Source of the DNA: Lachnospiraceae bacterium
Lineage (GTDB): Bacteria; Bacillota; Clostridia; Lachnospirales; Lachnospiraceae
Length of the DNA stretch: 64,000 nucleotides
NCBI GenBank assembly: GCA_910574865.1
Contig: CAJTDN010000008.1
Coordinates: 186,001-250,000, forward strand
Direction: 5' to 3'
Shown here: positions 8,647 through 17,961 of the stretch, one piece after another
How the letters are laid out: every line of letters begins with the position of its first letter
How positions within the stretch are numbered: the stretch's first letter is position 1
Notes under the pieces: generated by a model
The model's database searches: none
The model's input: only the letters and a program-made list of their open reading frames with translations
What the model was told of the DNA's origin: nothing
Position numbers and translations under genes: made by a program

Positions 8647-9330
8647 TCACTCCTGCAATTGGGGCTTCCATAAATAGCCCATGCCATACATGGTCTTTAT
8701 GTATTTGTGTTTATCATCTTCCAGCTTGCCCCGCAAGCGATTGATGTTCACGGCAACGGCATGTTCGTCCACGTATTTCCCCTCGCCATCCCATACCTTT
8801 TCCAACAAAAGGCTTTTCGTGACGACGCCCCCCTCGTTGGAAACAAGAATCTTCAATATCTTGAATTCCTTCGCGGTCAATTCAATCGGGACGCCATCCA
8901 AACTGGCCCGTATTTTTTCAAAGTCCATCGTCAAATGGCCGTCATCAAATATCATTTCCTTACTCGGAATGCCATAATTCCTCAACGCCACTTGAATTCT
9001 TTTAAATAGCACCCGTAATTGGAACGGCTTGGCGACGTAATCGTCCGCCCCCGCCTCAAATCCCGCCAACTCCTCGCTTACCATGGTTCTTGCCGTCAAA
9101 ATGATTATCGGAACCCGGGCGCTTTGTTTCACTTTTTTACAAAATTCAAACCCGTCCCCATCCGGAAGGTTGCCGTCAACGATTACCAAGTCAATCCTTT
9201 CCCCCGCGAACAACGCTTCCCCCTTTTTCATGGAGAACGCCGGGTATACATGATACCCCTCGTTTTCCAAGTCAAACGCCAACCCCTTGTTCAAAGCCAG
9301 ATCGTCTTCCACCAATAAAATATTTACCAT
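8647..9330 (-). CDS. OmpR/PhoB-family response regulator
   Basis: About 227 aa. Receiver domain with acidic pair EDD (residues 8-10), phosphoacceptor in VIVDGNLPDGDG, conserved T and K in ILTART and VAKPFQL, then a winged-helix DNA-binding domain (ELTAKEFKILKILVSNEGGVVTKSLLLEK...INRLRGKLE). ATG 9330 gives the standard receiver start (MVNILLVEDD); a longer frame to 9387 adds 19 atypical residues. First gene of the four-gene operon regulator-kinase-ATPase-permease. Confidence 0.94.
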   Translation of the reverse strand: MVNILLVEDDLALNKGLAFDLENEGYHVYPAFSMKKGEALFAGERIDLVIVDGNLPDGDGFEFCKKVKQSARVPIIILTARTMVSEELAGFEAGADDYVAKPFQLRVLFKRIQVALRNYGIPSKEMIFDDGHLTMDFEKIRASLDGVPIELTAKEFKILKILVSNEGGVVTKSLLLEKVWDGEGKYVDEHAVAVNINRLRGKLEDDKHKYIKTMYGMGYLWKPQLQE

Positions 9331-9581
9331 GTAACCACCCCGACAAATCGAACATTCAAAGACATTTCCGGTTTCCCCTGCAAGCATACATCTTTAGCAG
9401 CTCCACTTGCATGTACCTGATTTCCACCACTATGGTTCATCAGGCTACCGTCATGACCTAGAATAGCATTATTTCATGACTCTTGCAAGCATTTTTTCCA
9501 TCGGGTTTCTCCTTCGATAAAGCATGCCAGAGGTAATTGATCCGCTTCCACTTTGATTGCTGATAATTCGGAATCATAAAC

Positions 9582-9604
9582 GCGGGTGGCATGTTGCCAC
9601 CCGC
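9582..9604 (-). terminator. hairpin after the GPH transporter gene
   Basis: GCGGGTGGCA and TGCCACCCGC form a perfect 10-bp stem with a 3-nt loop, 13 bp after the stop of the minus-strand operon; the T-tract after it is short (GTTTA). Confidence 0.6.
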
Positions 9605-9617
9605 CCCCCGCCGCGTC

Positions 9618-11117
9618 TCATCCCTTCATTGCCTGCCTGCTTTTTTGCACCTCCACCATCCGTTCTTTATCCAAGTCATAGAACCTCATCGCGACGATAT
9701 TGCAAATCCACCCCAGCATCGGCAGTCCCAATACCAAAAACATGCACATCCAGAATCTTGGCCAGGTAGCCTCGTCGCCCAGTTGCGGGACGCTGTTTAC
9801 GTAACCCACAAAAGTAATGGAAACTGCTGCCACCGTGGAACCCAGCGAGGAAACCAATTTGTCCACGAAAGAATATATCCCCGAAATGACCGCAGGCATA
9901 TATTTCCCGGAACGGGCATGCTCGTAATCCACGATGTCCGCCCGCATGGCGGAATTGGCCGTGGTCAAAATCATCATCGAACCACTCTTCGCCAGGTTTA
10001 ACACCGCCCATAATACAAGAGGCACGCCCATGGCACCCAGCTTTTGCATGCCGTGCGCCCCGCCCAGCAGCAGGCAAAACCCGACGGCCGCCGTGGCAAT
10101 CCCGATACTGATCCACGACCATGCGACCGTACACTTCTTCGCGCCCCATCTGGAAATAAAAATACCGCCGCCAAACGCGAACGCGATTCCGACAATCTGC
10201 GTGAAATTTCCCGCCATCGTCGTCGCCGCGTAACTGCCTATCAAAACTCCATTAAGCAACGTGAGGATGATGGTCTGTGTCCCGGTCTGCTGCGCGAGCT
10301 TGTTTGCCACGCCCGTCAGCATGTACATCTGCACGTTGCGATTGCTCTTGAACATTTCCCACATGTCCCGGAAAGACACATGCTCTTTTTGGGACTTGGG
10401 GGACGCGACGGCGAACGTCTCTTCCACGTCCACCTTTGCCACCCCCATGCAGGAAAGCAACACGAGCACGAACGAGAACGCGGCGTACCACAGCACCAAT
10501 TCCGCCAACATTTCCACGCTATATTGCTGATGGTACCTCGGCAGGATGGCGAATGTCGTGATATTCATGAAAACAATCGGAACCAGATACGAAAAGACCG
10601 TTCCCACGACCCCGACCATCGCCCTCTGCCTCGGCTCGTTCGTGATGACGATTCCGACCGTTCCACCGCCAACGCTGTTGATACTATATCCCATCAAGAA
10701 TACGAAATAAGCCAGGATGAACACGGCCATTCCGGCGACGCCCTCGAACCTTCCCGCACACCACGTGTATAACAATAACGCCCCCGCCACACAAACAAGC
10801 CAGCCCGTCAGCATGAAAATCCTGATTTTCCCCCTCTTCGGGTTCATTCTCTCAAAAACGCCCGCGATAGTCGCGTCCATCGCCCCGAAACATATCCTCA
10901 TGACCGTCAATACGACACCCGCTACCGCCATCTTTATGCCATAGCCCTCTACCGCTATCATGCTGGCATAGCCCATCAGGATATAAAATGCCACGTCTGC
11001 CCCGTTGTTGGCCATTCCAAGCACGATTTCCCATGTCGCGGCCTTTTGGTAACTGACACCGCCGTCACCCATGCCGTTTTTATGATTTTCTTTCTTCAAG
11101 TCACTTCTTTCCATCAT
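9618..11117 (-). CDS. GPH-family sugar:cation symporter
   Basis: A 499-aa, 12-helix major facilitator of the glycoside-pentoside-hexuronide group (MelB/XynB-like). The cytoplasmic loop after helix 2 has the group pattern in FGAMDATIAGVFERMNPKRGKIR. These symporters bring in oligosaccharides or glycosides with Na+ or H+. Last gene of the seven-gene glycan operon, starting 2 bp after the deacetylase stop. It probably imports the substrate split by the cytoplasmic GH1 and GH43 enzymes upstream. A decayed relative lies at 46273-47264. Confidence 0.92.
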   Translation of the reverse strand: MMERSDLKKENHKNGMGDGGVSYQKAATWEIVLGMANNGADVAFYILMGYASMIAVEGYGIKMAVAGVVLTVMRICFGAMDATIAGVFERMNPKRGKIRIFMLTGWLVCVAGALLLYTWCAGRFEGVAGMAVFILAYFVFLMGYSINSVGGGTVGIVITNEPRQRAMVGVVGTVFSYLVPIVFMNITTFAILPRYHQQYSVEMLAELVLWYAAFSFVLVLLSCMGVAKVDVEETFAVASPKSQKEHVSFRDMWEMFKSNRNVQMYMLTGVANKLAQQTGTQTIILTLLNGVLIGSYAATTMAGNFTQIVGIAFAFGGGIFISRWGAKKCTVAWSWISIGIATAAVGFCLLLGGAHGMQKLGAMGVPLVLWAVLNLAKSGSMMILTTANSAMRADIVDYEHARSGKYMPAVISGIYSFVDKLVSSLGSTVAAVSITFVGYVNSVPQLGDEATWPRFWMCMFLVLGLPMLGWICNIVAMRFYDLDKERMVEVQKSRQAMKG

Positions 11118-11119
11118 TT

Positions 11120-12013
11120 CTATCCTTTCCTTTTCTCCACAATTTGTAACATGCCCTCGTTAAACACAATCTCATAGAAACCTCCCGTGGTTTTTACGAC
11201 AATGTTGCCATTTTGTAAAAGCTGATATTTCTCATTTAAATCCGATTCAACTTTTAAAACAGTCTTCCGCTTAAAAAACGCCGGAACATTCCACACAATG
11301 TTTTCTGTTTTATTTTCCCTCATGGCAGTCTCTACAATCTTCTGCGCACGCCAATACGCACATATTTCACCAAAAGGCGCAACCCAAATATTTTTCTTCG
11401 TAATTTCATCCAACACGCCCTTCAATACTTCTTGTGGAATCGGCTCATATCCTGACCCGATTCCCTCTATTGCATGTATCATAAGCACAACCCATGCTCT
11501 TTCCTCGACAGCTTGTTCAATCATACGCTTATATGTAACAATATCCGTATCGGTCGTCGCAACAAACGATGGTATTCTATACCAGTCCACATTATGCTCA
11601 GCCTTTAACATGACCTGCCCGTCATCCCCCGCCCGGGCACCAATATGCGTACCCTGCAAATACTTTATTTGCCCGTCAGTTATAAATGAATACGGATACG
11701 CATATGTCAAAACGACTCCCCCATATCGTTTCTCTAAAAAATGCTTGGCCTTTACCACTTCCTCATATGCATCATATTCTTCTCCAGTAATTGGCAGTTT
11801 GTGATGCATGGAATGATTTCCCAGTTCATGTCCGTTTATCCACGCTTCTTTCCATATTTTTTCAAAAGCACTTTGCCCGCCCGTCAGAAAAAAGGTACCC
11901 TTTTTATCAAAACTATCCAAAATATGAAGCGCGATCTTCGCTTGTGATACATCACCATCGTCAAATGTCAACGAAAATGCTCCCCCATAGCCATTCCACG
12001 GTAAAATTCTCAT
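11120..12013 (-). CDS. NodB-type polysaccharide deacetylase family protein
   Basis: 297 aa. An N-terminal NodB/CE4 fold has motif 1 SLTFDDGD (residues 14-21) and motif 2 HELGNHSMHH; a later Trp/Ile segment WVVLMIHAIEG fits motif 5. The last 85 residues form a beta-rich tail of unknown role. There is no signal peptide, so it acts in the cytoplasm, which is unusual for cell-wall deacetylases and suggests an imported or intracellular sugar substrate. AAGGAGG precedes the ATG. Gene 37 bp after the dehydrogenase. Confidence 0.85.
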   Translation of the reverse strand: MRILPWNGYGGAFSLTFDDGDVSQAKIALHILDSFDKKGTFFLTGGQSAFEKIWKEAWINGHELGNHSMHHKLPITGEEYDAYEEVVKAKHFLEKRYGGVVLTYAYPYSFITDGQIKYLQGTHIGARAGDDGQVMLKAEHNVDWYRIPSFVATTDTDIVTYKRMIEQAVEERAWVVLMIHAIEGIGSGYEPIPQEVLKGVLDEITKKNIWVAPFGEICAYWRAQKIVETAMRENKTENIVWNVPAFFKRKTVLKVESDLNEKYQLLQNGNIVVKTTGGFYEIVFNEGMLQIVEKRKG

Positions 12014-12050
12014 TGCCGCCTCCTTGTCCTAACATCAAATGAATATGCCG

Positions 12051-13367
12051 TTAGAAATTCCAATAAATATATTTTTTTCTATTTTTCATTTCTTTTACCG
12101 CACATTTAATATCTATGAATATTCTTTCATCACTTCCCTTCTTGTACATTTTATCAAACATTGCCATCTGCATATTTTTAAACTTGTCATGTGCAACTGC
12201 AACCACTATACAATCCACGTTCGATATATCACTTAAATTCCATATACGTATACCACATTCATTCAACGTCTTCTCAGGATTCGCATATGGATCCGTAACG
12301 ACTACCCTGATACCATATTCCTCCAGTCCTCGCACAATTTCTATAGCCTTGGAATTTCGTATGTCAGGACAATTCTCCTTAAAAGTAATACCTAAAAACC
12401 CAATTTTTGTATTTGCACACATCTTATTTTTTTGAATCAACAGTTTCAAAATCCTTTGAACTATAAAATCGGCCACACCTTCATTTACTTCCCGAGCAAT
12501 AGAAATTAACCTTGTACAAGCTCCATATGTCTTTGCCTTTGCTATAAAATAGTATGGATCCACACTAATACAATGTCCTCCCACCAATCCCGGTTTGAAA
12601 TCTAATGCATTCCATTTCGTTGACATTGCCGATATCACCTCGTCCATCGGAATATCCATTTTTTCTAACGCCATTGCCACTTCATTCATAAATGCAATAT
12701 TTATATCTCTTTGCGTGTTTTCCACCACTTTAGCCGTTTCTGCGATTTTTATACTACTGACTTTAAATGTCCTACCTGGTAATATTGTATTGTATATTTC
12801 TTCTATTGCAGTTGTTGTCTGCTCATCCAATCCAGAAACAATTTTTACCACGCTTTCCAGACCATGCAATGCATCACATGGGTTAACTCTTTCTGGTGAA
12901 TATCCCACAAAAAAATCTTTACCACATTTTAAAGAGCTTGTCTTTTCCAACAACGGGATACATACCTCTTCTGTCATGCCCGGATAAACGGTTGACTCAT
13001 AGATTATGTAATCTCCCTTTTTTAGGCAGGTGCCCACGTCTATGGTTGCATTTTTTATTGCTTCCAAATCAGGAGTGCTATCCATTTGTATCGGCGTTGG
13101 AACCGCTATAATATATACTTTGGCATTCCACAATTGACTTCTATCAGATGTCAACTCTATATTCTTACATATTTCTTTCAAACCAGAAATCTGCCCCGCC
13201 GGATCATCCCCTCTCTTGTAGTTTTCTAATTTCATTTCATCCTTATCGTATCCTATTACATCCATTTTCTTTGAAAAAGCTACCGCAAGTGGCATACCCA
13301 CATATCCTAATCCAATCACTGCCATTTTCGTTTTTCTGTTTAACAAGCATTTGTAAATCGGTTCCAT
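12051..13367 (-). CDS. UDP-sugar dehydrogenase (WbpA/TviB-like)
   Basis: 438 aa. Rossmann motif MAVIGLGYVGMPLAVAF at the N-terminus, central domain with YESTVYPGMTEEV and YSPERVNPCD, and the catalytic cysteine in LVGGHCISVDPYY. Such enzymes oxidise UDP-glucose or UDP-N-acetylhexosamine at C6 to a uronic acid with NAD+. Sequence style is nearer the UDP-HexNAc dehydrogenases than UDP-glucose dehydrogenase (inference). ATG 13367 is chosen because longer frames run into the preceding glycosyltransferase gene, which stops 17 bp upstream. A biosynthetic enzyme within an otherwise catabolic operon. Confidence 0.92.
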   Translation of the reverse strand: MEPIYKCLLNRKTKMAVIGLGYVGMPLAVAFSKKMDVIGYDKDEMKLENYKRGDDPAGQISGLKEICKNIELTSDRSQLWNAKVYIIAVPTPIQMDSTPDLEAIKNATIDVGTCLKKGDYIIYESTVYPGMTEEVCIPLLEKTSSLKCGKDFFVGYSPERVNPCDALHGLESVVKIVSGLDEQTTTAIEEIYNTILPGRTFKVSSIKIAETAKVVENTQRDINIAFMNEVAMALEKMDIPMDEVISAMSTKWNALDFKPGLVGGHCISVDPYYFIAKAKTYGACTRLISIAREVNEGVADFIVQRILKLLIQKNKMCANTKIGFLGITFKENCPDIRNSKAIEIVRGLEEYGIRVVVTDPYANPEKTLNECGIRIWNLSDISNVDCIVVAVAHDKFKNMQMAMFDKMYKKGSDERIFIDIKCAVKEMKNRKKYIYWNF

Positions 13368-13384
13368 TTTATCAGATGCCCCTT

Positions 13385-14410
13385 TTAATTGCCCATATCT
13401 TTTTTGATTGTGTTTTCGTAAAATGTTTTCGGATATTTCAAAAATCCCGTCACCAATTGCATCGTATGTTCTATTCCTTCTGCTGGATGGGCGTTTGACG
13501 GTCGTAATGGTTTCATATATTGTAGGTACTCCTCTAAGACCTTTGCCACCTCGCAAACGTCATTACAAGAAACTTCCGATGAAAACATCGTCGTAGTCGC
13601 TATGTATGCAATCAATTCCCACATCAAATCACTTATGTCCAATTTGGTTTGTAATCCCCGATTGAACAAGACCCTAAGACCTTCCGCATAACTCATGATG
13701 GTTTCCGGCTTGACCACTTTTTGAATTACTGAATTCGACTTCAAGTTATATTGATACCCTTTAAATCCTGGCAGATAGCAGATCATATCCATCTTATCAA
13801 AACATTCCAGATTAAATAATGTGTCACTGGCAAATGGAATAGTTTCATTAAACTTCAAATTATTGTTTTGTATGAAGTCTGCCCTATAGAATTTGGTCGT
13901 AATTCCAAGACCCATTCCATAGACGTACTTTCTGCTATCCCAATTTGAGGTTTCCACAATTACACGTTCAGCAGTCTCGTCAAGATTCGTTGCGTTTGTC
14001 ACTCGAAACCGAGCGGTTTCCGTGCCCCTCAATTCATATCTGAAAGACACAATCTGTGCCCCCGTGGATTCAAGCTCCCGAATTACCTTTTCACATACAT
14101 CCGTTTCATACATGTCATCCGCATCCAAAAAACCTATATATGTACCAGTGGCCTGACTTAATGCATAATTTCTTGGACTGGCGGGGCTATCAACATGATT
14201 GTTCAGAGTGGATATTTTAATGTTTTCTTCCAAATCTATAATTCCAGTAAACAGCTCCACGTCTTTTTCGAGTGAATTATGAAAGACTACCAACCATTCA
14301 ATATTGTCAAAACCCATTGTTTGATTTTTCAACGACATATATGCTTTCTTCATCAACTCGCTCTCCATGTTATGACATGGTGTTATAATTGAAACTTTCC
14401 TTTTTTTCAT
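13385..14410 (-). CDS. family 2 glycosyltransferase
   Basis: 341 aa. A GT-A fold start (KVSIITPCHNME), the acceptor/donor segment SPASPRNYALSQATG and the metal-binding DXD-type motif FLDADDMYE near residue 98. No membrane helix is obvious, so a soluble cytoplasmic enzyme. Lies between the GH43-like and dehydrogenase genes with 17-bp gaps either side, so it is in the same transcript. Donor and acceptor are unknown; the adjacent dehydrogenase could supply a uronic-acid donor (inference). Confidence 0.88.
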   Translation of the reverse strand: MKKRKVSIITPCHNMESELMKKAYMSLKNQTMGFDNIEWLVVFHNSLEKDVELFTGIIDLEENIKISTLNNHVDSPASPRNYALSQATGTYIGFLDADDMYETDVCEKVIRELESTGAQIVSFRYELRGTETARFRVTNATNLDETAERVIVETSNWDSRKYVYGMGLGITTKFYRADFIQNNNLKFNETIPFASDTLFNLECFDKMDMICYLPGFKGYQYNLKSNSVIQKVVKPETIMSYAEGLRVLFNRGLQTKLDISDLMWELIAYIATTTMFSSEVSCNDVCEVAKVLEEYLQYMKPLRPSNAHPAEGIEHTMQLVTGFLKYPKTFYENTIKKDMGN

Positions 14411-14427
14411 CGGTTTACTCCATTTAC

Positions 14428-16254
14428 TTATGCCTTATCATCCAACGCCACAATATTTCCTTCTGTTATCCCATTTTCATTAAATGCATCTACTCGCACA
14501 TAATATGATTGCCCTTTCACTAATGCTCCTATATTTTGTTCCTTTTTACCATAAATCATATAATTATGATATAGCTTATTTGGAGCGTGTCCCCAAAGAA
14601 TATTGTATCCGATGGCATCCATGGTCTGAATTTTTACCCGCAAGTCAATGTCTGAAACACGTTCTGCTACAAATTGCGGCACTTTCGGTTTTACTCCATC
14701 TCCCATACCAAATACACGTAGTCCTGAAATACATGGCTTTTGATCATATGGTATTTGAAGAATTATCAATTTCAAATAGCGGATTTGCACTCCCGACTCT
14801 ATTACTATCAAGTCATGCGGCAAATTTGTTTCTGTCTTGGATTTGTCCGCAAGCACAGAGTAATTCTTCCCATCCACTGAACTTTCCAAAATCCATCTGG
14901 TAACCTGATTACGCTCTTCAATATACCTTGCCTGGCTTTCCCCAATAATTTCCCCCGCGGGTGGAATGGTAATGGTATCATCTGCAAAATTAACCTGCAC
15001 GGCATGTACGTCATAATTCTTTCCCAAATCCATATGAATCCATTGTCCCGGTTCCTCCGTAGCGGCTCTCCACCATGTATGTATGTCCTCATCCACCGCG
15101 TATTCCGGACCCCTTCCCTCCATTGCAGTGGATGCAGTCATCTTTTTCTTGTAACTAATTAAATACCAGTCTGGATTTCTCCATGGATTCATTTGTGCTT
15201 GTTCCACTTTTAATGGCCAATCTCCATATCTTTGGTTGCAAAATAACTCTCCGTCCTCATCGAAACCAGCTGGCCAAAGGCCTACCCGTCTTTCAAATAT
15301 ATGGTTTATACCTATCGACATCGTAGATGCATGCCAAAGATTTCTATTATTGTCCCACATGGTAGAACCATGACCCGCTCCCGGCAAAAAACCACCGGGC
15401 TTATAAGAATAAGGGTTATTTCCTGCAAGCTCAAATGATCCTAGCGGAGAATCACTAACATAAACACCGTCACAATATATGTTGTATTCTGTTCCCGGAC
15501 AAGCGTACTGTAAGTAATACTTTCCCTTATATTTTGTCATCCATGCGCCCTCGATAAAGGGCTTTTTACTAACATGGCCACGTATCTGTTGGCGCATGTT
15601 TTCTGACATTTGCTCCTGATTAGCACCTACATGTTTCAAGAATTCCTGATACCGAGTTTCAATTTCTTCCTCTGAACAAGGCGAATCACAATGATCCATG
15701 CCATTTCGCTCGTAACCTTTTTCCCATGCGTTCCCCCAAATCAATTCCTTTTTCTCGGATAGCGGTTTCATCGTGATTGAATCAAGTTCCACCCCATACA
15801 ACGGAGTCATGTTGGCACATCCCCAATAAAAATACATTCTTCCGTCATCATCCACAAACAAGTTGGGATCCCAAAAAGGAAAACTTCCCTCGATTTTCTC
15901 ATATGGACCGTTTATGATATCCTTTGTTCTGTAAAAATCACAATTTTTCTCCTTTTTTGATGCGCAAAAATACACATGTTCCCCTACGACCCGAGCATCT
16001 GGGGCATAATCATATAGCGGTAAGTAATCTGGCAAACGGTAGCTTTCCCAGTGCACCAAGTCCTCTGATACCCACACGCTTAATGTCATGGATGCAAAAA
16101 TATAATATTTTCCATGAAAGCAAATCATGGATGGATCCGCCGCTTCTCTCGCAACTTGAACTGGTGCGGTCTCCAACATTCCCTGAATCTGCGGCTTATT
16201 GAATTGGTATCTATAAGGGACATTTAACGGATTACAAATATAGTTGGTAGTCAT
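14428..16254 (-). CDS. GH43-like glycosidase with C-terminal F5/8 and Fn3-like domains
   Basis: 608 aa, no signal peptide. Residues 30-340 are a five-bladed-propeller GH43-type domain: AADPSMICFHGKYYIF (catalytic base Asp), FPFWDPNLFVDDDGRMYFYWG, and FIEGAWMTKYKGKYYLQY (catalytic Glu). Residues about 370-520 look like a discoidin/CBM32-type domain (EYAVDEDIHTWWRA, GQWIHMDLGKNYDV, RYLKLIILQIP), and the last 85 residues like fibronectin III. Such enzymes remove xylose or arabinose residues; exact substrate unknown. GGGAGG precedes the ATG. Confidence 0.88.
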   Translation of the reverse strand: MTTNYICNPLNVPYRYQFNKPQIQGMLETAPVQVAREAADPSMICFHGKYYIFASMTLSVWVSEDLVHWESYRLPDYLPLYDYAPDARVVGEHVYFCASKKEKNCDFYRTKDIINGPYEKIEGSFPFWDPNLFVDDDGRMYFYWGCANMTPLYGVELDSITMKPLSEKKELIWGNAWEKGYERNGMDHCDSPCSEEEIETRYQEFLKHVGANQEQMSENMRQQIRGHVSKKPFIEGAWMTKYKGKYYLQYACPGTEYNIYCDGVYVSDSPLGSFELAGNNPYSYKPGGFLPGAGHGSTMWDNNRNLWHASTMSIGINHIFERRVGLWPAGFDEDGELFCNQRYGDWPLKVEQAQMNPWRNPDWYLISYKKKMTASTAMEGRGPEYAVDEDIHTWWRAATEEPGQWIHMDLGKNYDVHAVQVNFADDTITIPPAGEIIGESQARYIEERNQVTRWILESSVDGKNYSVLADKSKTETNLPHDLIVIESGVQIRYLKLIILQIPYDQKPCISGLRVFGMGDGVKPKVPQFVAERVSDIDLRVKIQTMDAIGYNILWGHAPNKLYHNYMIYGKKEQNIGALVKGQSYYVRVDAFNENGITEGNIVALDDKA

Positions 16255-16267
16255 TGCTCCATCCTCC

Positions 16268-17569
16268 CTATCTTTCTCTCATGCCGCCCAGAAATTCAAG
16301 ACTCTGTTTTGGCGTGCGTTTTTGGTTTTTACGGTTCACCGCCACCAGTCCAAACTTTGGTCCATAGGCTTTCTGCCATTCATAATTATCCATCAGCGAC
16401 CAATAGAAATATCCCTTTACTGGAATTCCATCCTGCATACAACGTTTCACGCCATATATTGCACGCTGGATAAATTCCACCCTTCTCTGGTCATTTTCCG
16501 TTGCCACCCCGTTTTCCGTGATAAAAAGACTTCCCTTATAATCCTTCGCCACTTTACGAATAACATGTTCCAATGCCTCTGGATAAAATTCATATCCTGA
16601 CTGCGTAAGATCCGCGCCTATCGGAACCGGAAGGGAACCGTCCATCCCCACCAGCTCTCTTGTATAGTTTTGCACACCGATAAAATCGTCATTCTGGATT
16701 CCCGGCAGATAGTGCAAAAATTCTTCCTGCCACAACCGTTCCATTTGCTCTTCACCACCTGGCATTGCTTGAAAATCATGAAGACTCAACGTTAATCCCA
16801 CTTTTATTCCAGGGAAACGCTCCTTGATTGCATCTCTTACTACTTCATGAGCCCTAATAATCAGTTCGTCTCCATGAGGCGTACACGGACTATGGAAATT
16901 ATTCACCGTCATTCCATCTGAAAGACCAAACGCCTGCCTGCTTTCTTCCATCATTGCCTTTTGCAACTTGACCATCGCTTGTACGTCCACGCCAATTTGA
17001 AGATTATCCGACGCGTTCTGATTCTCCTCAACGCTTTTTCGCATGGCACTTTTTGTGTAATTTTCCATAATTCTTGCAAACTGTAACCGCATATTTGCCT
17101 CATTGATGGTATTGATATAACGTATTTCTTTTCCAAGACGCTCTATTACATAAACGCAATACGTCTTAAAATCCTCTACGATGCTATCTACCTCCCAGCC
17201 ACCTTTCGTAATAACCCACTTCGGACTGGTAAAGTGATGTAACGTCACCATCGGCTCCATGCCATATTTCCTACAACAAACAATTACGTCGCGATAATGT
17301 TCCACCTCATTATCATCAAACACACCTTCCTCCGGCTCAATCCTTGCCCACTCGATAGAAAAACGATAAGCGTTGTAGCCGGCCTTTGCCATCATCGCTA
17401 TATCTTCTTCATACAAATGATAATGATCCACCGCATCCAAACTAGGCTCTTCGTATGTGGTGTACCTCATATGCTCCATCACCCATGAGTCGCTATGGAC
17501 ATTGTTGCCTTCCACCTGGTGTGCCGCCGTTGCCGTTCCTAATAAAAAATCCTTTGCAAATGCTTTCAT
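16268..17569 (-). CDS. GH1 beta-glycosidase
   Basis: 433 aa, cytoplasmic. N-terminal FLLGTATAAHQVEGNN, the acid/base Glu in NTINEANMRLQ, the nucleophile Glu in FITENGVAT and the C-terminal GYFYWSLMDNYEW are GH1 signatures. The acid/base motif reads NEAN rather than the usual NEP. Hydrolyses beta-glucosides or related beta-glycosides inside the cell. It follows the 68-aa gene by 15 bp and precedes the GH43-like gene by 13 bp. Confidence 0.94.
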   Translation of the reverse strand: MKAFAKDFLLGTATAAHQVEGNNVHSDSWVMEHMRYTTYEEPSLDAVDHYHLYEEDIAMMAKAGYNAYRFSIEWARIEPEEGVFDDNEVEHYRDVIVCCRKYGMEPMVTLHHFTSPKWVITKGGWEVDSIVEDFKTYCVYVIERLGKEIRYINTINEANMRLQFARIMENYTKSAMRKSVEENQNASDNLQIGVDVQAMVKLQKAMMEESRQAFGLSDGMTVNNFHSPCTPHGDELIIRAHEVVRDAIKERFPGIKVGLTLSLHDFQAMPGGEEQMERLWQEEFLHYLPGIQNDDFIGVQNYTRELVGMDGSLPVPIGADLTQSGYEFYPEALEHVIRKVAKDYKGSLFITENGVATENDQRRVEFIQRAIYGVKRCMQDGIPVKGYFYWSLMDNYEWQKAYGPKFGLVAVNRKNQKRTPKQSLEFLGGMRER

Positions 17570-17584
17570 TTTTTCATCATCCTT

Positions 17585-17791
17585 TTATAATTTTTTTAAT
17601 TCCTCGATGCATAAATCAAATTTTTCTTTCGGTATCTTAACCTGCGGGAATGCACATAATGTCCTTAAAGAAAATCCTTTTACCATATTTATCTTAGAAT
17701 TTTCGGCAATCCCTGACAAATATTGATTCATTACTCGTCTAGCCTCTTCGCTTTTTAATAAATCTCCGATTTTACTATTTTCATCGAACAT
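17585..17791 (-). CDS. 68-aa stand-alone version of a GH3 tail domain
   Basis: First gene of the glycan operon, with a strong AAGGAGGG site. The sequence starts MFDENSKIGDLLKSEEARRV and is predicted mostly helical. It resembles the last 70 residues of the GH3 enzyme at 42696-45098: SKIGDLLKSEEARRVMNQY here against STMGEILKNSRAVEVINRF there. I infer the same small domain in free and fused forms. Function unknown; it might bind or stabilise the neighbouring glycosidases. Confidence 0.8.
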   Translation of the reverse strand: MFDENSKIGDLLKSEEARRVMNQYLSGIAENSKINMVKGFSLRTLCAFPQVKIPKEKFDLCIEELKKL

Positions 17792-17811
17792 CTAATCCCT
17801 CCTTCCTTTTT

Positions 17812-17825
17812 TCAACAAATGTTGA
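17812..17825. promoter_or_regulatory. candidate TetR operator 1 (TCAACA-N2-TGTTGA)
   Basis: A perfect 6-bp inverted repeat just downstream of the operon promoter. On the minus strand a TTTGTG -35 and a TATAAT -10 (complement at 17843-17848) are 17 bp apart, so the operator falls at about +12 to +25 and could block transcription. Confidence 0.6.
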
Positions 17826-17888
17826 CTTTTACATCTAGATTCATTATAATAAATTTGTTTTTAAACACAAACTACATTTTCTCTCATA

Positions 17889-17906
17889 TTGTTGGTTTTC
17901 CAACAA
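17889..17906. promoter_or_regulatory. candidate TetR operator 2 (TTGTTGG-N4-CCAACAA)
   Basis: A perfect 7-bp inverted repeat sharing the CAACA half-site with operator 1, midway between the divergent operon and the TetR-type gene. It suits binding by a symmetric dimer controlling both directions. Confidence 0.62.
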
Positions 17907-17961
17907 ACACGGGGATTTTGTTGAATATTTCATGAAAATTTTATTATAGCAAGGAGAACCC

